Source: Bacteroidaceae bacterium
Lineage (GTDB): Bacteria; Bacteroidota; Bacteroidia; Bacteroidales; Bacteroidaceae
Length of the DNA stretch: 64,000 bases
NCBI GenBank assembly: GCA_017622495.1
Contig: JAGAQY010000049.1
Span: 1 to 64,000 of the forward strand
Direction: 5' to 3'
The notes beneath the pieces were generated by a model. The model was not told the DNA's origin. It did no database searches and saw only the letters and a list, made by a program, of their open reading frames with translations. Position numbers and translations under genes: made by a program. This document shows positions 48,768 to 57,614 of this stretch, piece by piece. Each line of letters opens with the position of its first letter. Within the stretch, counting starts at the first letter, position 1.

Positions 48768-49148
48768 ATGAAAAAACTGGCAAGAAGAGAAGAAGAAATC
48801 ATGGAGATGCTTTGGGAGAAAGGCCCCATGTTTGTAAAGGAAATGCTACTGCTCTGCGACGAGCCGCGCCCACACTTCAACACGATGTCTACCGTGGTGC
48901 GCAACCTTGAGACTCTGGGCTATGTGGGGCACAACGCTTTTGGCAGCACGTATCAGTACTACGCCCTGGTGTCGCGTGAGGAGTACCGCAAGATGACATT
49001 GCGTGGCGTGGTGAGCAAGTACTTCGACAACTCCTATCTGCGCGTAGTTTCCTCACTGGTTCAGGAGGAGGAGATTACCCTCGATGAATTGAAACAGCTT
49101 ATACGCATGGTCGAAGAGGGTGGCGGGGAGAGTATGGTTGAGGGTTGA
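48768..49148 (+). CDS. blaI: BlaI/MecI/CopY family repressor
   Basis: A 126-aa winged-helix repressor: LARREEEIMEMLWEKGPMFV then the recognition helix HFNTMSTVVRNLETLGYVGH. It is expected to be cleaved or released when the membrane protease BlaR1 is activated. It is followed by the M56 peptidase gene, its usual partner. The last codons (SMVEG and the stop) fall in the GGTTGAGGGTTGAGG arm of a repeat element, so the C-terminal end is element-derived. No beta-lactamase gene is nearby, so the controlled genes may be the downstream permease or elsewhere. Confidence 0.92.
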   Translation: MKKLARREEEIMEMLWEKGPMFVKEMLLLCDEPRPHFNTMSTVVRNLETLGYVGHNAFGSTYQYYALVSREEYRKMTLRGVVSKYFDNSYLRVVSSLVQEEEITLDELKQLIRMVEEGGGESMVEG

Positions 49149-49303
49149 GGGATGACAGATGATGGACTTCCATAAACCATAAACCCTCAACTCCGCAGCG
49201 TAGCGAGAGCAATGATAAGCTCGCTTAATCATTGCCAAGCAAACAAGGAGTCTTGATGCAAAGCATCATAACCATAAACCATAAACCCTCAACCATAAAC
49301 CAA
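49134..49303. repeat. Variable-arm inverted-repeat element between blaI and blaR1
   Basis: The left arm ATGGTTGAGGGTTGAGGGA (49134-49152) overlaps the end of blaI. The right arms at 49171-49191 and 49268-49303 repeat CCATAAACCCTCAACC words. The middle contains GCGAGAGCAATGATAAGC, whose complement appears near base 262-275. Confidence 0.72.
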
Positions 49304-49305
49304 AC

Positions 49306-50982
49306 ATGGGAACCTTCCTATCCTACACACTGAAATCGGCCTTCTGCCTCATCCTATTCTATCCGGCTTACCGTCTGCTGCTGAGCCGGGAGACATTCCA
49401 TCGGTTCAACCGCATAGCGCTGCTCGCCCTGTTGGCGCTGTCGGCCCTGCTGCCACTGGTAACCATCTGCAGCGCACTACCTACAAGCAGCATAGCTACT
49501 ACTTTGCCACAGGAGTTCCCTACCCTACAGCCGCAAGACATGGATTCTGTGCAGGAGGTAGCATCGGCACCGCCCACCACACTCAGCTGGGCACATGTCC
49601 TGCTATGGATATACCTCCTTGGTTGCATCGTATATGCTTGCCATCAGCTGATTTCGTTCGTTCGACTGGGCAGTCTCATCCGCAAGGCAAAGCGCGAGCC
49701 GATGCCCGAATATATAAATATAAAGGAGAGAAGGACGCACGTCCGCCTGTACGTACACGACGAGGAGCTTGCCCCATTTAGTTGGATGCATCTGATTGTC
49801 GTGTCGCGCAAGAGCCTCGAGGAGAGTGGCCGTGCCATACTCATACATGAGCTGGCCCACATCGCCCATCGCCACTCGTGGGACCTGTTGCTGGCCGACG
49901 TGTGCCTGCTGTTCCAGTGGTTCAACCCCACGGCATGGCTACTCAAACAGGAGCTGCGCACCCTGCACGAGTACGAGGCCGACGATATGGTGGTGCAGAG
50001 CGGCATCAACGCGAGAGATTATCAAACACTATTAATAAAAAAGGCTGTTGGCACAAGGCTCTACTCTATGGCCAACAACCTCAATCACAGTTCACTAAAA
50101 AAACGTATCACTATGATGTTGAAAAAACGATCAAATCCGTGGGCACGTCTGAAGTATCTCAGCATACTTCCGCTGGCCGCCTTGTCGGTGGCAGTGTTTG
50201 CCCGTCCCGAAGTCTCAAACAAGCTCAACGAGATTTCAAGTGTCAAAGTTAATGATTTAACTTCAATTGCAAAAGCAGATGAGGTTAAAAGTGCTGAAAA
50301 TTCTCCTGCCAAGCTCGTAAAGGTAGCAGGAAAGGTCATCAATGAGCGAACAGGCAAGCCTATTGCAGGTGTAAACATTGTGGTTGAGAATCCTGCAGAC
50401 AGGCGCATCATTGCACATGCAGTATCATCACAAGATGGTAAGTTCTCACTGGAAAGCTACGAAGGTCTTGCCATACGGTTCACGTTCATCTGCATGCATG
50501 AGCAGAAAGTCATCATTCCTCAAGGCGGAAGCAAGTCCATGACTGTAAAAATGAGCGATGTTGCACACAAGTATTCGGAGATAATGGTCGTAGCCTACGC
50601 TCCTGAAAAGAAGTCGTATCCAGTACCTGAGCCGAAGGCTGCAGCCACTAAAAAAGATGAAGGCAAAGTATTTTACGTAGTAGAAGCTGCACCGCTATTC
50701 CCTGGTGGTGACGGTGAGCTGATGAAGTTCCTCCAACGAAACGTCAGATACCCTGCTGCAGCTCAGCAAGCAGGCGTACAGGGCACGGTCGAAGTAGAGT
50801 TCGTGGTCAAGAAAGACGGTAGCGTATCCGACGTCAAGGTTATCCGTAGCGTCAACCCCGAACTCGACGCCGAGGCCGTACGCGTCATCAGCGCTATGCC
50901 GAAGTGGAAGCCTGCCGAGCAGCGCGGTACCACCGTAGATGCACGCTTCGAAATGCCCATCGTATTCCGACTCTCAGAATAG
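49306..50982 (+). CDS. blaR1: BlaR1-type M56 metallopeptidase with TonB C-terminal domain
   Basis: A 558-aa inner-membrane protein. The N-terminal half has four membrane segments and the zinc protease motif HELAH (in ILIHELAHIAHRHSW), with LHEYEADDMVVQSG as the third ligand region. After a final membrane helix near residue 290 come a carboxypeptidase-regulatory-like beta domain (about 345-415, VAGKVINERTGKPIAGVNIV) and a TonB C-terminal domain (about 460-558, LQRNVRYPAAAQQAGVQGTV...AMPKWKPAEQRG). The penicillin-binding sensor domain of staphylococcal BlaR1 is absent. M56-TonB fusions are common in Bacteroidetes; the signal and the transporter served are unknown. Confidence 0.92.
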   Translation: MGTFLSYTLKSAFCLILFYPAYRLLLSRETFHRFNRIALLALLALSALLPLVTICSALPTSSIATTLPQEFPTLQPQDMDSVQEVASAPPTTLSWAHVLLWIYLLGCIVYACHQLISFVRLGSLIRKAKREPMPEYINIKERRTHVRLYVHDEELAPFSWMHLIVVSRKSLEESGRAILIHELAHIAHRHSWDLLLADVCLLFQWFNPTAWLLKQELRTLHEYEADDMVVQSGINARDYQTLLIKKAVGTRLYSMANNLNHSSLKKRITMMLKKRSNPWARLKYLSILPLAALSVAVFARPEVSNKLNEISSVKVNDLTSIAKADEVKSAENSPAKLVKVAGKVINERTGKPIAGVNIVVENPADRRIIAHAVSSQDGKFSLESYEGLAIRFTFICMHEQKVIIPQGGSKSMTVKMSDVAHKYSEIMVVAYAPEKKSYPVPEPKAAATKKDEGKVFYVVEAAPLFPGGDGELMKFLQRNVRYPAAAQQAGVQGTVEVEFVVKKDGSVSDVKVIRSVNPELDAEAVRVISAMPKWKPAEQRGTTVDARFEMPIVFRLSE

Positions 50983-51011
50983 AAGCTCGCATAGAGTCCT
51001 GAATCGCATCG

Positions 51012-51039
51012 TGGCGGCCATAAGTAGAGATGGCCGCCA
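51012..51039 (+). terminator. Hairpin after blaR1
   Basis: TGGCGGCCA (51012-51020) pairs with TGGCCGCCA (51031-51039), a perfect 9-bp GC-rich stem, 29 bp after the stop codon. The T-tract is weak. Confidence 0.6.
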
Positions 51040-51211
51040 TAAGTTGTTTAACTCTACGATGTACTTTTTTAACAAAAAACAGCTCTCATCCGAAAAGAAG
51101 TGTCAAAAAATTGGACAATTTTCACTCAAAAAAACATTTTTCACAAAAATATTACTGCGGAGCTTGGAGGTTTCAATAGTTTTGTATAAGAAATTATAAT
51201 AACGAAAAGCC

Positions 51212-53551
51212 ATGTTAAGACATTACATCAAAGTGGGCATACGTAACCTACGCAAATACCCCGCGCAAAGCATCATCTCAGTGCTCGGCCTCGCTGCCGG
51301 CTTCGTCTGTCTCTCGCTCTCCGCTCTGTGGATGCGCTATGAGAACACCTACGACACCATGCACAAAGACCATGAGCGGATATATACGCTTCAGCTCCCT
51401 GACCTTGCCAAGAGACCTGTGCAAGGGAAAGTGCAATTAGGCGCACGCATTGGCCTCTATGAGGCTTTTGCTACGGACTTTCCCGAAATAGAAGCGGCCA
51501 CGTGTTGTGTATTCTATGACAAGACCTACTCGGTGAACGGATGGCCGGTAGAGGTGATGGCCATCGACAGCACATTCACACGCCTATTCGACCTCCCGCT
51601 GGTGGACGGAGATTACGACTTCCTCTACAACAACCACGAAATTGCGCTCAACGAAAAGATTGTACGCCACATCTTCCCCGATGAGGAGCAGGTGGTGGGA
51701 CGAATGGTCAACTTCCTCGGCAATGAGTACGAGATAGGAGCCATAGTGCGGGACTACGGTACACACAGCATCTTCCAGTACGATGTTTTGGCATTGCGTC
51801 GACCTAGCTATTCGAAGTTAGGAATTATTCCAATCTTTGTCAAACTGCACGCTACGGCCGATGCAGAGGCATTTGCCGATAAGATACTCAACTATGCACT
51901 ATGGGAAAATGAGGTAGAAGGGATACGCACCTACCCTATCCGCCACAGCCATCGCGTGGGTGGCAGCAGGCGTAGCCTCGGTTATGCCCATCTACAGAGC
52001 TTCGTGCTATGCAGCCTGTTGCTCACGGCATGTGCCCTGCTCAACTTCCTGCTGCTCTACCTGATGCGCCTACGCGGCAAGGCACGCGACATGGCTTTGC
52101 GCATCGTACACGGAGCCACACACGGCAGTCTGCTGCGCATGCTACTGGTGGAGGTGCTCATTGTGCTCTTGGCAGCCATGCTGCTGGGGATATTAGGCAT
52201 AGAATGGGTACAAAGCCCCTTCATGCACTTTGCCAGCATTGACGAGCGGCCATACTTCCTGGTAGGGCAAGCCCTCTGGATACTCCCGGCAATAGTGGTG
52301 GCATGCCTTGTGATAAGCACCATACCTGTAGCTATTGTGCGGCGCAACACACTGCGCGGCAATCTGGCACAGTCGCATAAAGGAAATTTCCTACGCAGTG
52401 TCTCGGTAGGCATACAGCTCGCAGCAGCTATCCTTCTCCTGTTCTGCACAGTCACCATGATGCGACAGCTCCACTCGATGCAGAACGACAACTACGGCTA
52501 TAAGATAAAGGACAAGGCACTGTTGTACGTTCGCACCACCGAATCGCTCAGCGCTCGTGAAGAGCAAGTGGCCAACGGACGTGGCACGATGGAACTACGT
52601 GCTGCAATGGCACAAGAGCTACGCCGAATGCCGATGGTCACCCATGTAATGGAACATGACTACGACTTCAATTCGGGAACGGGAGCATTCAGTGCTATGA
52701 AGCTATGCACAGCTCCCGACGAAGAGGCTGTCACGGCATTTGCTTACGTTGGTGTCCGCGACATTGCAAATCCGTCATACGGAATGACAGTCCTCGAAGG
52801 TGCATTGCCAAGCAAAGAGGCGTGGAGCGACAATGAGCTTATCATTACCGAAAGCCTGTGCCATGCGCTGGGTTTAGACTCCGCCGTAGGGCATACACTA
52901 TATAGTGACAATGAAACCTATACGGTAGCGGCAGTCATCAAGGATATACGTCATGCCATGCTTTCAGACAAACCGGAACTGCTGGTATTCCTCAAACAGC
53001 GTTGGGAACATATCAACTATGTCGTCATCGACTATCAGCCCGGGATGCGTGATGAGCTCAGCACAGCCGTTGCCGACATGATGAAGCAGAAGCATGCCGA
53101 TGTGCAGTATACCCTCAAGTTTGCCGAAGACGTGCTTGCCGAGAAGATGGAGAGCGAACGCAACCTAATGCTCATCCTCGGTTTTATCTCGGCCGTCTGC
53201 ATCCTCGTGGCCGTGTTTGGCGTCTACTCCATCGTGACGCTTGCCTGCGCCCAAAGGCGCAAGGAGATAGCCCTGCGCAAGATTCACGGAGCCACGCTGC
53301 GCGACATCCTCTCTATATTTATAAAGGAGTACGGCTTCATCGTCCTTGCCGCCTCGGCCGTCGCTTTCCCCATAGGATATATCTTCATGAAGGAGTGGGT
53401 GGCACAGTACGTGAAGCAAGCACCCTTCGTCTGGTGGATATATGCCGTCATATTCCTTGCCATAGTACTGCTCATCGCCTTCTCTGTAGGCAGTCGCGTA
53501 TGGCAAACGGCACGTGAGAATCCTGCTGAAGTAATAAAGAGGGGTAATTAG
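51212..53551 (+). CDS. FtsX/MacB-type ABC transporter permease
   Basis: A 779-aa inner-membrane protein. It starts MLRHYIKVGIRNLRKYPAQS, then a first membrane helix, a MacB_PCD-like periplasmic domain (about 40-240), three helices with an FtsX core (about 260-400), a second periplasmic domain and a final FtsX core (about 640-779, AQRRKEIALRKIHGATLRDI). The duplicated FtsX layout is common in Bacteroidetes. No ATPase gene is adjacent, so it must use one encoded elsewhere. Such orphan permeases often follow BlaI/BlaR1-like or two-component regulators. Substrate is not known; antimicrobial peptide or lipoprotein export are possibilities. Confidence 0.88.
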   Translation: MLRHYIKVGIRNLRKYPAQSIISVLGLAAGFVCLSLSALWMRYENTYDTMHKDHERIYTLQLPDLAKRPVQGKVQLGARIGLYEAFATDFPEIEAATCCVFYDKTYSVNGWPVEVMAIDSTFTRLFDLPLVDGDYDFLYNNHEIALNEKIVRHIFPDEEQVVGRMVNFLGNEYEIGAIVRDYGTHSIFQYDVLALRRPSYSKLGIIPIFVKLHATADAEAFADKILNYALWENEVEGIRTYPIRHSHRVGGSRRSLGYAHLQSFVLCSLLLTACALLNFLLLYLMRLRGKARDMALRIVHGATHGSLLRMLLVEVLIVLLAAMLLGILGIEWVQSPFMHFASIDERPYFLVGQALWILPAIVVACLVISTIPVAIVRRNTLRGNLAQSHKGNFLRSVSVGIQLAAAILLLFCTVTMMRQLHSMQNDNYGYKIKDKALLYVRTTESLSAREEQVANGRGTMELRAAMAQELRRMPMVTHVMEHDYDFNSGTGAFSAMKLCTAPDEEAVTAFAYVGVRDIANPSYGMTVLEGALPSKEAWSDNELIITESLCHALGLDSAVGHTLYSDNETYTVAAVIKDIRHAMLSDKPELLVFLKQRWEHINYVVIDYQPGMRDELSTAVADMMKQKHADVQYTLKFAEDVLAEKMESERNLMLILGFISAVCILVAVFGVYSIVTLACAQRRKEIALRKIHGATLRDILSIFIKEYGFIVLAASAVAFPIGYIFMKEWVAQYVKQAPFVWWIYAVIFLAIVLLIAFSVGSRVWQTARENPAEVIKRGN

Positions 53552-53560
53552 AAATTGGAA

Positions 53561-53848
53561 TGATATTTCTCGCTCGTTTGTTTGTATCTTTAGGCTACGC
53601 CATGAACCGAAGGTCGACGCCCGTAGGGGCCGAAGTCAAGATACTTTTAAAGGCTGCAAGCAGCACTCCTCGGGGAAGCTAAAGGTAATGGTGCTAAAGC
53701 ACACTCCTCTGGGGGAGATGAACCTCCCCTCCGTCGCAAGCAGCGCTAATGCTCCGCGCTGCCGTCGCAACCGACGCTCATTTCGCGTCGGCGCTGTGAA
53801 AAATATTCAAGCAAGCTTGATATTTCTCGCTCGTTTGTATGTATCTTT
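53561..53848. repeat. Repeat element flanked by 31-bp direct repeats
   Basis: Bases 53561-53591 and 53818-53848 match at 30 of 31 positions (both begin TGATATTTCTCGCTCG). Between them are the GGTCGACGCCC block (53612-53640, shared with the gcvT-gcvH gap), two CACTCCTC(G/T)GGG words, and GCAGCGCTAATGCTCCGCGC-like hairpin sequence. The right copy runs into the promoter of the next gene. No gene is visible in 53552-53865. Confidence 0.7.
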
Positions 53849-53849
53849 G
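53842..53849 (+). promoter_or_regulatory. -7 element of the DUF362 gene promoter
   Basis: TATCTTTG fits TAnnTTTG and lies 16 nt before the ATG at 53866. The equivalent position in the upstream direct-repeat copy reads TATCTTTA, so only the downstream copy has the complete element. Confidence 0.6.
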
Positions 53850-53865
53850 TGAAAAAATAGAAACA

Positions 53866-54993
53866 ATGGAAAAGTCGAAAGTATATTTTGCGGATTTCCG
53901 CACGAAGGCTAATGGTGATAGCCTGATAATAAAGTTGAAGAAACTAATCAAGCGGGCAGGTATTGCCGACCTGGAGCTGGATGGTAAGTTCGTGGCTATC
54001 AAGATGCACTTTGGCGAACTGGGCAACTTGGCGTTTCTGCGTCCAAACTATGCACGCGCTGTGGTGGACGTGGTGAAGGAGCTGGGAGGACGCCCCTACC
54101 TCACAGACTGCAATACGCTGTACCCGGGAAGCCGCAAGAATGCGCTGGAGCATCTGTACTGCGCTTGGGAGAATGGTTTCACTCCACTCACCGTGGGATG
54201 CCCCATTCTCATTGGTGACGGCTTAAAGGGTACCGACGAGGTGGAGGTGCCTGTAGTGGGCGGCGAGTATGTGGAGAAGGCGAAGATAGGACGTGCGGTG
54301 ATGGATGCCGACGTGTTCATCAGCCTAAACCATTTCAAGGGACATGAGATGACGGGATTCGGTGGCGCCATCAAGAACATTGGCATGGGTTGTGGCTCAC
54401 GAGCCGGCAAGTGTGAGCAACACATCAGTGGCAAGACAGAGGTGGATGCGGAACTGTGTCGCGGATGCAAGCGTTGTCTGACACAATGTGCCAACGATGC
54501 GCTGGTATTTGACGAGGAAACCAAGAAGATGAGCGTGGATACTGATCACTGCGTGGGCTGTGGACGCTGCATAGCGGCGTGCAACTTTGACGCCATAGCA
54601 TCGGCGGACTATCATGCGCCACAGCTGCTCAACCGCAAGATGGCTGAGTATGCCAAGGCGGTGATTGACGGAAGACCTCACTTCCATATCTCACTGGTAC
54701 AGGATATTTCGCCCAACTGCGACTGTCACGGTGAGAACGATGCACCCATACTGCCGAATATAGGTATGTTTGTATCGAAAGATCCGTTGGCACTGGACCA
54801 AGCTTGTGTGGATGCTTGCCTGGCGGCTACGCCTCTGCCCGGGAGTCAGCTGTATGACCGCATACATAGCGCTGACTTCTGTGACCATCATGACCACTTC
54901 ACGAACTCAACACCCGAGTCGGAATGGAAATCGTGTCTGGAGCATGCAGCCAAGATAGGTATTGGAAGTAGGGAATATGAGTTGATTAAATAA
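53866..54993 (+). CDS. DUF362 protein with two [4Fe-4S] ferredoxin motifs
   Basis: A 375-aa cytoplasmic protein. The start at 53866 (MEKSKVYFADFRTKANGDSL) is the conserved N-terminus; an upstream ATG would add nine unrelated residues. Residues 1-180 and 240-375 are the DUF362 domain. Between them lie two cluster motifs, CRGCKRCLTQCANDA and CVGCGRCIAACNFDA, of the C-x2-C-x2-C-x3-C type. DUF362-ferredoxin proteins are common in anaerobes; electron transfer is likely but the partner is unknown. It is a single-gene unit with a terminator. Confidence 0.9.
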   Translation: MEKSKVYFADFRTKANGDSLIIKLKKLIKRAGIADLELDGKFVAIKMHFGELGNLAFLRPNYARAVVDVVKELGGRPYLTDCNTLYPGSRKNALEHLYCAWENGFTPLTVGCPILIGDGLKGTDEVEVPVVGGEYVEKAKIGRAVMDADVFISLNHFKGHEMTGFGGAIKNIGMGCGSRAGKCEQHISGKTEVDAELCRGCKRCLTQCANDALVFDEETKKMSVDTDHCVGCGRCIAACNFDAIASADYHAPQLLNRKMAEYAKAVIDGRPHFHISLVQDISPNCDCHGENDAPILPNIGMFVSKDPLALDQACVDACLAATPLPGSQLYDRIHSADFCDHHDHFTNSTPESEWKSCLEHAAKIGIGSREYELIK

Positions 54994-54997
54994 CGAT

Positions 54998-55021
54998 AAA
55001 GGGTAGCAGTAGCTACCCTTT
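54998..55021 (+). terminator. Terminator between DUF362 and glycosyltransferase genes
   Basis: AAAGGGTAGC and GCTACCCTTT form a 10-bp stem around AGTA, ending in TTTTC. It starts 5 nt after the DUF362 stop and lies 12 bp from the convergent gene end, so it may serve both. Confidence 0.8.
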
Positions 55022-55032
55022 TCTCATTGCCA

Positions 55033-56058
55033 TCAGAGTTTATCAAAAGTCTTGCAACCACATACATGGTATTTCCATAGTATAGAGAAGGGTGTGCGCT
55101 CGGCCACATCCATAGTGACGGCTTTGCGCAGATTCTCTTCGCGCGAAGCACGGAACTCACGCTTCAGCTTGCGGTATTCGCGTCGGGCACGAAAAACGGC
55201 CTTGGCACTCCCCCACTCGCCCTTGAGCATAAACATGGCTGCTGCCACGTAGTCGAGCAGTGCACGCACGAAAAGTACGCTACGGAGCTTACCGGCAGGA
55301 AGGTTCTTGTAGAGCATGAGCAAGTTGTTGCGGAAGTTGAGGAAGGTCTTGCGCGGATGACCGGCATTCAAGGTGGCACCGCCCACATGATAGACTACAC
55401 TGGAGGCAACACTGCGTACCTCGTAGCCGCGGCAACGGAGACGCCAGCAGAGGTCTATCTCTTCCATGTGTGCAAAGAAACGGCCATCGAGGCCGCCCAC
55501 CTCTTTATATACGGCAAGGCGCACCATGAGACAGGCTCCTGTGGCCCACAACAGAGGCACATCAGCATCGTATTGGCCATGGTCTTTCTCTACGGTATCG
55601 AAGATGCGGCCACGGCAATAGGGATAGCCATAGCAGTCAATAAAGCCGCCCATCGCACCAGCATACTCAAATGCATCTTTCTGATGATAAGCCATCAGCT
55701 TGGGTTGGCAGGCAGCCACCTGTGGGTGGGCATCCATATACTGCACCAGGGGATGGAGCCATCCAGGGGTAACCTCCACATCGGAGTTGAGCAATATGGC
55801 ATACTCGGCATCAATAGGTTCGAAGGCCTTGTTGTACCCGTCAGCAAAGCCGTAGTTTTGAGAAAAGGCTATTGTGCGCACAGAGGAAAACGAGTCGGCC
55901 AAGAGCCGAAGCGAGTGGTCTGTAGAACCGTTGTCGGCTACGTAAACCACAGCCTCACCCAGCGATTCGGGCAATACCGAGTGGGCAACTACGGAAGGAA
56001 GAAAATCGCGGAGCATCTGCTCGCCATTCCAGTTGAGGATTACTACTGCTACTTTCAT
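55033..56058 (-). CDS. Family 2 glycosyltransferase
   Basis: A 341-aa GT-A fold transferase. It starts MKVAVVILNWNGEQMLRDFL, then VYVADNGSTDHS, SQNYGFADGYN and the metal/nucleotide site AILLNSDVEVTPGW (DxD-like S-D-V). GRFFAHMEEIDLCWRLRCRGY is the typical acceptor-side ED motif of rhamnosyltransferase-like GT2 enzymes. The C-terminal 70 residues hold one amphipathic helix that may bind the membrane. It is isolated from any polysaccharide cluster and lies downstream of mtaB on the same strand, separated by a repeat element. Confidence 0.9.
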   Translation of the reverse strand: MKVAVVILNWNGEQMLRDFLPSVVAHSVLPESLGEAVVYVADNGSTDHSLRLLADSFSSVRTIAFSQNYGFADGYNKAFEPIDAEYAILLNSDVEVTPGWLHPLVQYMDAHPQVAACQPKLMAYHQKDAFEYAGAMGGFIDCYGYPYCRGRIFDTVEKDHGQYDADVPLLWATGACLMVRLAVYKEVGGLDGRFFAHMEEIDLCWRLRCRGYEVRSVASSVVYHVGGATLNAGHPRKTFLNFRNNLLMLYKNLPAGKLRSVLFVRALLDYVAAAMFMLKGEWGSAKAVFRARREYRKLKREFRASREENLRKAVTMDVAERTPFSILWKYHVCGCKTFDKL

Positions 56059-56078
56059 TTGTCTCTTCTTTTATTCAA

Positions 56079-56166
56079 CTACAGATTACACAGGTTTCTC
56101 GGATTCATGTATTTAGAGCTGCTCAACATATAACATAATAACCAATCCGTGGAATCAGAGTAATCC
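56079..56166. repeat. Variable-arm inverted-repeat element between mtaB and the glycosyltransferase
   Basis: The left arm contains ACAGATTACACAGG and CGGATTC. The right arm (56139-56166) contains AATCCGTGGAATC and GTAATCCGTGG, the inverted complement. The same words occur at 37272 and 63881. The element spans most of the 120-bp gap. Confidence 0.6.
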
Positions 56167-56178
56167 GTGGTAAAAAAA

Positions 56179-57495
56179 TTAAATGATTTCACCCACAAGT
56201 GCTGTGCCCTCTTCGTTGAATTGGCCGAGCCGCACGCGCACCAGTTCATTGTCACGGGCTGAGGGGTCGCTGACCTCTACCTTTATATAATTGTCGGTAA
56301 ATCCGTGGAAGGGCTGTCCGGGCTTGGGTTTCTCAAGCAATACCATAGCCTCGGTGCCAATGTGGCGCTGATAGAAAGCTTGGGTCTTGGCATCGGATAG
56401 CGCCAAGAGGCGTTCACTGCGACGATGCTTGTCTTGCGGACTCACCTTATGCTCAATCTTGAGAGCCTGTGTGCCGGGACGTTCAGAATAGCTGAAGACA
56501 TGAAGGGCAGTGATGTCGAGCGACTCGATAAAGCTATAGGCCTGCTCGAAATAGGACTCCTCCTCGCCACGGGTGCCAACAATGACATCAACTCCAATGA
56601 AGGCATCCGGCATAAGGGTGCGTATCTTATGTATCTTGGAGGCAAAGAGGGCGGTATCGTAACGGCGGCGCATGAGCTTGAGCACAGCATCACTACCAGC
56701 TTGCAGAGGAATATGGAAGTGGGGCATGAAGGCGCGCGAGTGGGCTACATACTCTATCACCTCATCGGTGAGCAGATTGGGCTCGATGGATGAGATACGA
56801 TAACGTTCAATACCCTCAACCCCATCCAAAGCACGGATAAGGTCGATGAAGGTCTCGCCTGTGGTCTTGCCAAAGTCGCCGATGTTGACACCGGTAATTA
56901 CAATCTCCTTAGCTCCCTCAACAGCGGCCTGGCGAGCTTGCTCTACCAATGAGGCGATGCTGCCATTGCGGCTACGACCACGAGCGTAGGGGATGGTGCA
57001 GTAGGAGCAGAAGTAGTCGCAGCCATCTTGCACCTTGAGGAAGAAGCGGGTGCGGTCGCCCTGTGAGCACGAGGGGACAAAGGTACGTATGTCTTTGGTG
57101 GGGATAGTGACAACCTCGCCTGCCTCACGCTTGTCAAGTGAGGTGAGGTAGTCGAGCAAGCTACCCTTCTTGTCCATGCCCAACACGAGGTCTACGCCAG
57201 GGATAGCAGCTACCTGTTCGGGCTTGAGCTGTGCGTAGCAGCCCGTGACCACAACAAAGGCACCGGGATGCTGCTTCACCAGTCGGTGTATGGCTTGACG
57301 ACATTTCTTATCGGCCTGCTCGGTTACCGAACAGGTATTGACGACACATATATCGGCTTGTTCGCCACGTCGGGCAGTGCGGAATCCTATATCCTGAAGG
57401 GTGCGACCGATGGTAGAGGTTTCAGAAAAGTTGAGCTTGCAACCCAGCGTATAGTACACTGCCTTTTTATCTTTAAATTGCGTATTGTCTATCAT
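56179..57495 (-). CDS. mtaB: tRNA t6A37 methylthiotransferase MtaB
   Basis: A 438-aa radical SAM methylthiotransferase. The start at 57495 (MIDNTQFKDKKAVYYTLGCK) is preferred to 57504. The N-terminal UPF0004 domain holds three cluster cysteines (TLGCKLN, VVNTCSVT, VVTGCYAQ). The radical SAM motif is GCDYFCSYCTIPYARG, and a TRAM domain closes the protein. It converts t6A at position 37 of certain tRNAs to ms2t6A. The variant cysteine context (GCKLNFSET) separates MtaB from RimO, which is also in this window, and from MiaB. Confidence 0.93.
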   Translation of the reverse strand: MIDNTQFKDKKAVYYTLGCKLNFSETSTIGRTLQDIGFRTARRGEQADICVVNTCSVTEQADKKCRQAIHRLVKQHPGAFVVVTGCYAQLKPEQVAAIPGVDLVLGMDKKGSLLDYLTSLDKREAGEVVTIPTKDIRTFVPSCSQGDRTRFFLKVQDGCDYFCSYCTIPYARGRSRNGSIASLVEQARQAAVEGAKEIVITGVNIGDFGKTTGETFIDLIRALDGVEGIERYRISSIEPNLLTDEVIEYVAHSRAFMPHFHIPLQAGSDAVLKLMRRRYDTALFASKIHKIRTLMPDAFIGVDVIVGTRGEEESYFEQAYSFIESLDITALHVFSYSERPGTQALKIEHKVSPQDKHRRSERLLALSDAKTQAFYQRHIGTEAMVLLEKPKPGQPFHGFTDNYIKVEVSDPSARDNELVRVRLGQFNEEGTALVGEII

Positions 57496-57563
57496 AGAGT
57501 ACAAAATTACACAAATTTCCCAAATTAAATGACAATATCGTGTTGTACAATCAAAAATATTTG

Positions 57564-57571
57564 TACATTTG
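57564..57571 (+). promoter_or_regulatory. -7 element for the cysteine-rich lipoprotein gene
   Basis: TACATTTG fits TAnnTTTG; GTTG (57542-57545) is a rough -33 match at 18 nt. The ATG is 44 nt downstream. Confidence 0.55.
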
Positions 57572-57614
57572 CAAACAACATAACCAAATTGTTCAACTAA
57601 AAAAACAGAAAATC

